Below, one piece after another: positions 5,530 through 8,493 of a stretch of 8,493 nt of DNA. Made by a program: the position numbers and the translations under genes. The stretch is from Opitutia bacterium. Its GTDB lineage: Bacteria; Verrucomicrobiota; Verrucomicrobiia; Opitutales; JANYEO01. The notes beneath the pieces are model-generated. The model saw only the letters and a list, made by a program, of their open reading frames with translations. It was not told where the DNA came from and searched no databases. The stretch covers positions 1 to 8,493 of the forward strand of contig JANYEO010000119.1 in NCBI GenBank assembly GCA_025363025.1. Reading direction: 5' to 3'. The stretch's first letter is position 1. Each line of letters starts with the position of its first letter.

Positions 5530-6063
5530 ATGTTGCCCCCTGTTTTTAAACGTTTTTCTGATCGCGAAAAGGTCCTGCTAATGGCGCTTTTTGCCATTGC
5601 GCTTACTTTTTGGTCCTTATGGTTTGTTAATCGGTCAAAAGCGTTTGCAAAAGATTGGGAGCGCGTGGCCCATGATAAAGCCTATCAAAGCAGCCTGCTC
5701 TTAGGGGCCCCTGTTATCGAAGACGCATTAAGGGAGCAGCTAGACGCTATTGATAAAACCCGCACGCTGGATGCCTCTCATTTAGTCGGCCGGGTAGATA
5801 AATTAGCCCGTGCATCCGGTCTTTCTTACGAGTTGTCGACGCCCAAGACAACCAATGGGGACTTGTTCGATTTGCATAACGTTACCCTTACTATTCGCCA
5901 AGCCTCAATGGGCAAGCTTATCGGGTTTGAGGTCTCCATTCAGGAGGATTTCCCTTATTTATCCCTGACAAGCGCCCGCTTTACCGCGGTGCCGAGCAAC
6001 CCTACGCTTTTAGATACCACTTTTATCATTACCGCCTTTGAGCTTAAAGCTAATAACCCATAG
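5530..6063 (+). CDS. gspM: GspM-like inner-membrane assembly platform protein
   Basis: This 177-residue bitopic protein has a short basic cytoplasmic end (FKRFSDREK), one membrane helix (about 15-33), a helical stretch (about 38-85) and a small alpha/beta C-terminal domain. This is the layout of GspM/PilO, which pairs with GspL and stabilises it in the inner membrane. The KRFSDREKVLL stretch before the helix resembles the conserved GspM/PilO entry (S.RE..L). The remainder is too divergent for a motif-based call, so the neighbourhood (gspL before, gspD after) carries weight. The start lies 10 nt after the gspL stop with no Shine-Dalgarno. Confidence 0.77.
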   Translation: MLPPVFKRFSDREKVLLMALFAIALTFWSLWFVNRSKAFAKDWERVAHDKAYQSSLLLGAPVIEDALREQLDAIDKTRTLDASHLVGRVDKLARASGLSYELSTPKTTNGDLFDLHNVTLTIRQASMGKLIGFEVSIQEDFPYLSLTSARFTAVPSNPTLLDTTFIITAFELKANNP

Positions 6064-6076
6064 GATTATTTCATTT

Positions 6077-8464
6077 ATGTACGGCTTCATTTCATTTTGT
6101 TTAATTAGTTTCTTTTCTGCTTTGCCAATTTGGGCTCAAGTGGCAGAGGCCCCCGCCGCTATCGCCCGCGCCTTGCCGCCCGCGCCTCCTCCTTTTCCGT
6201 CGTCCACTGCCTCCGCTGCTTCCGCCCCTGCAGGTATGCCGTCGGATCTCCCTCCAGAGTTTTCGCCCGAGCTCTTAGAGCTCCTTTTTGGAGATTTACT
6301 TAAGAATGCGGACTTAGCCGGAGGCATGCCGCCCGCTTCTGGGTTTATTGGGGGCCCTTCATTAGGCTCTGCAGATGATAAAGTCGGCCAAATTACCTTT
6401 GCTGACGAAAACCCGTACCAAGTCATCGCCCTTCTTCAAAACTTAACCGGGAAGCCTGTCCTCGTTCAGCAAGGCTTGCCTAATGTTAAGATTAATTTTT
6501 CAACCAGTAGCCCCCTAGCGCACGAAGAGGCCGTGGCCGCTCTCGAAAGCGTCTTAAGTATGAATGGCATCGCTATCATGCCGCTCGGGCACAACTTCCT
6601 GCGGGCCGTTCCAGCTGGGAGCGCAGGGGCCCAGGCACCCGCCTTCCTTCACCTTCCCGCGCGGGATTTTCCCGCCAGTAGCCAAATTTACTCCAAGTTC
6701 TTCCCCTTCGAGTATTTATCCGTTCCAGAGGCTATCCCATTGGTTCAGCCCTTTATGACGCCTAATTTGGCAACCATTGTCCCTTTCGAAAAACAGCAGA
6801 CGATTTTAGTGACGGATACCCTGGTCAACCTTCAACGGATAGAAGATATTTTAGCTAAAGTAGATAAGCCTTCGAGCAAGCGCGAAAAAGTCTTCTTCTT
6901 TAGCATGAAGAACGCCACGGCCTCCAATATCCAAAAAAGCTTAAATCAGCTCTTCGAGCGTGGTCTCAAAAATCGCCTGCAAGGCAACACTTTCCTCGAT
7001 GCGGACGATCGTACAAACAAGCTCATCGTCATTACCCACCCCTCCAATTTGCCTGAGCTCGAAGGCCTCATCCAAGGCTTTGATGCAGACGCTACTTCCT
7101 TTACCTATAGCGAGGCCTACGCCCTTCGCCATGCAGAAGCGCCGAAGGTGGTAGAAATTATTAAAGAAATTATTGGCGGCCAAAAACAATCCCGCGACGC
7201 CAAAAAAGCGGCAGATGGGGTTAATAAAAAAGATAAAGACCAACCCAAAGCATCAGAAGGCACCTTGGAGTTTAGCGATAGTGTCACCGTCGTGGGGGAC
7301 GAACGCAGCAACGCCATCATTGCCTACGGAACAAAGTCAGACCTGCAGCAAGTAGAGCGCTTGGTCAACCAAATGGACGTCCTCCTCCCTCAAGTCCGCA
7401 TCGAAGTCATTATCGCAGAAGTAGGCTTGTCAGATGGTAGCCAAAGGGGGCTCGATTCCTTTGGGTTTAATTATTCTCAAATAGCGTCACCCGTGCCATC
7501 GTCAACAGGCACAACAACTTTCAATGATTTCGCCAATACGTCCATTAATTCTACTCAGTTGGCGGCTGCGTCTACTGCTCCTTTTGCAATTACTTCCAGT
7601 TTGATAAATGGAAACTTTAATTTAGACATGGTCTTCAAAAAAGCGCAGACGAATAGTAATATTCGTATCTTGTCTGCCCCGACAATTGTTACCAGTCATA
7701 ATAAGGTTGCTACCATTGAGGTAGGGGAAGAGCGGCCTATTATTACGCAAACTATTACCGATACAGCTAGTGCTGGGGCAGCTAATACCGCTGTTAAAAA
7801 CTCGGTTGAGTACAAAGACATCAGCCTTTTACTCAAGGTAAAACCATTGATTGGTCCTAATGGAGTGATTCAGATGGAGATTGATCAGGCTATTAACACC
7901 GTTGTAGGCAAGGTTGTTATTAATGGGATTGATCAACCTATTGTCGGTAAACGTCAGGCCATTTCTTTTGTCAGTACATTTGATCAAGAAGTAATTGTTT
8001 TAGGCGGGTTGCGTCAGAACACTATTACAGATGATAAAGCTAAGCTCTTTTTGTTGGGTGACTTACCTATATTGGGAGATCTATTATTTTCTCCTAGGGT
8101 AAAGAAGAATGAAATTAAAGAGCTTATTATCTTCATCAAACCGTACCTCATGGTTCAGCCTGATGCAGCCACCAAAAAGCCTCAAACCGCGCAAGAGCAA
8201 GTAGACCGTATTGTTGACCTCTCTGCCAATCGAGATGAGCTTATTACCTTCATCGGCCAAGGCCGCTTCCCGGATGTGCCGCTTACAGATTTTGACCGGC
8301 CGCTGTCTACCATTTTCCCCGATCCGGAGCCTAAGAAAAAAGCCCCTGTGCCCACAGCCGATCTTACAGAAGTGATCGATCCGGAGAAGATCTTACCCGT
8401 CGTGCCGGAGCCTACTGCAGCCGTCAAAATAGAAACCGTGGTAGAGCCTGCTGCAGGTGCCTAA
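6077..8464 (+). CDS. gspD: type II secretion outer-membrane secretin GspD
   Basis: This 795-residue secretin forms the outer-membrane channel. Visible regions are a signal peptide (1-21, ending WAQ), a Pro/Ala-rich linker (about 22-62), N0 (about 100-180), N1 (about 205-265), N2 (about 270-340), N3 (about 341-435, interrupted by a Lys/Asp-rich linker at 371-395), and the secretin domain (about 436-692). The secretin domain includes PQVRIEVIIAEV, ILSAPTIVTSHNKVATIEVG and the signature LGDLPILGDLLFSPRV (660-675). A tail of about 100 residues, partly Pro-rich, follows. ATG 6077 has a weak AGGA 11 nt upstream. A TTG at 6038, overlapping gspM, would add 13 residues including Lys and Arg and improve the otherwise uncharged n-region. 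The DNA for residues about 457-692 is clearly more AT-rich than the rest of the gene. Confidence 0.97.
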   Translation: MYGFISFCLISFFSALPIWAQVAEAPAAIARALPPAPPPFPSSTASAASAPAGMPSDLPPEFSPELLELLFGDLLKNADLAGGMPPASGFIGGPSLGSADDKVGQITFADENPYQVIALLQNLTGKPVLVQQGLPNVKINFSTSSPLAHEEAVAALESVLSMNGIAIMPLGHNFLRAVPAGSAGAQAPAFLHLPARDFPASSQIYSKFFPFEYLSVPEAIPLVQPFMTPNLATIVPFEKQQTILVTDTLVNLQRIEDILAKVDKPSSKREKVFFFSMKNATASNIQKSLNQLFERGLKNRLQGNTFLDADDRTNKLIVITHPSNLPELEGLIQGFDADATSFTYSEAYALRHAEAPKVVEIIKEIIGGQKQSRDAKKAADGVNKKDKDQPKASEGTLEFSDSVTVVGDERSNAIIAYGTKSDLQQVERLVNQMDVLLPQVRIEVIIAEVGLSDGSQRGLDSFGFNYSQIASPVPSSTGTTTFNDFANTSINSTQLAAASTAPFAITSSLINGNFNLDMVFKKAQTNSNIRILSAPTIVTSHNKVATIEVGEERPIITQTITDTASAGAANTAVKNSVEYKDISLLLKVKPLIGPNGVIQMEIDQAINTVVGKVVINGIDQPIVGKRQAISFVSTFDQEVIVLGGLRQNTITDDKAKLFLLGDLPILGDLLFSPRVKKNEIKELIIFIKPYLMVQPDAATKKPQTAQEQVDRIVDLSANRDELITFIGQGRFPDVPLTDFDRPLSTIFPDPEPKKKAPVPTADLTEVIDPEKILPVVPEPTAAVKIETVVEPAAGA

Positions 8465-8474
8465 TCCTCTCTGT

Positions 8475-8493
8475 ATGCGCTCTTTTTTCAACA
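8475..8493 (+). CDS. possible start of the next operon gene (cut by window edge)
   Basis: An ATG ten bases after the gspD stop opens a frame of six codons (MRSFFN) that runs to the window edge. The close spacing matches the rest of the operon and gspE or gspF would be expected nearby, but nothing in six residues identifies it. No Shine-Dalgarno is seen, as for most genes here. Confidence 0.25.

Noticed and set aside
6136..6426. - strand open frame of 96 codons inside gspD
   Set aside because: It is the antisense of the GC-rich Pro/Ala linker of GspD; the low-complexity Gly/Ala/Ser product is an artefact of composition.

Overview
This window carries a type II secretion system (T2SS) gene cluster, all on the + strand, in the order gspG-gspH-gspI-gspJ-gspK-gspL-gspM-gspD. 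The 5' end of a tRNA gene lies on the - strand at the left edge. Base composition is moderate (roughly 45-50% GC by eye). Most starts lack a Shine-Dalgarno sequence. The cluster order, the short GspM and the divergent GspL with a Pro/Ala-rich tail would fit the Verrucomicrobiota/PVC group. That placement is an inference from general style, not from a marker gene, and confidence in it is low.

Layout. Bases 1-24 are a partial tRNA, with a perfect TTGACA -35 box upstream of it. Bases 101-225 form a 125-nt near-palindrome. Bases 226-602 have no gene but hold a 12-bp palindrome, several hairpins and a textbook intrinsic terminator (456-498) about 100 nt before gspG, so this stretch is either a small RNA gene or a regulated leader. 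From 603 to 8464 the T2SS genes follow. They are mostly 1-14 nt apart, except for three wider gaps: gspG-gspH (148 nt), gspI-gspJ (105 nt) and gspK-gspL (70 nt). The window ends 29 nt after gspD, where a further gene may begin.

How the genes work together. GspG is the major pseudopilin and GspH, I, J and K are the minor pseudopilins that form the tip of the periplasmic pseudopilus. GspL and GspM are the inner-membrane assembly platform that would connect to the GspE ATPase. GspD is the outer-membrane secretin. GspC, GspE, GspF and the prepilin peptidase GspO are not in the window.

The most unusual content is non-coding. A 76-77-nt hairpin-forming repeat occurs three times: before the operon, between gspG and gspH, and between gspI and gspJ. 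Two base pairs change in a compensatory way between copies, which points to selection on the fold. A second point of interest is the leader at 299-498, where four copies of complementary six-base modules (CCTCAA/TTGAGG) could give mutually exclusive folds, one of which is the terminator.
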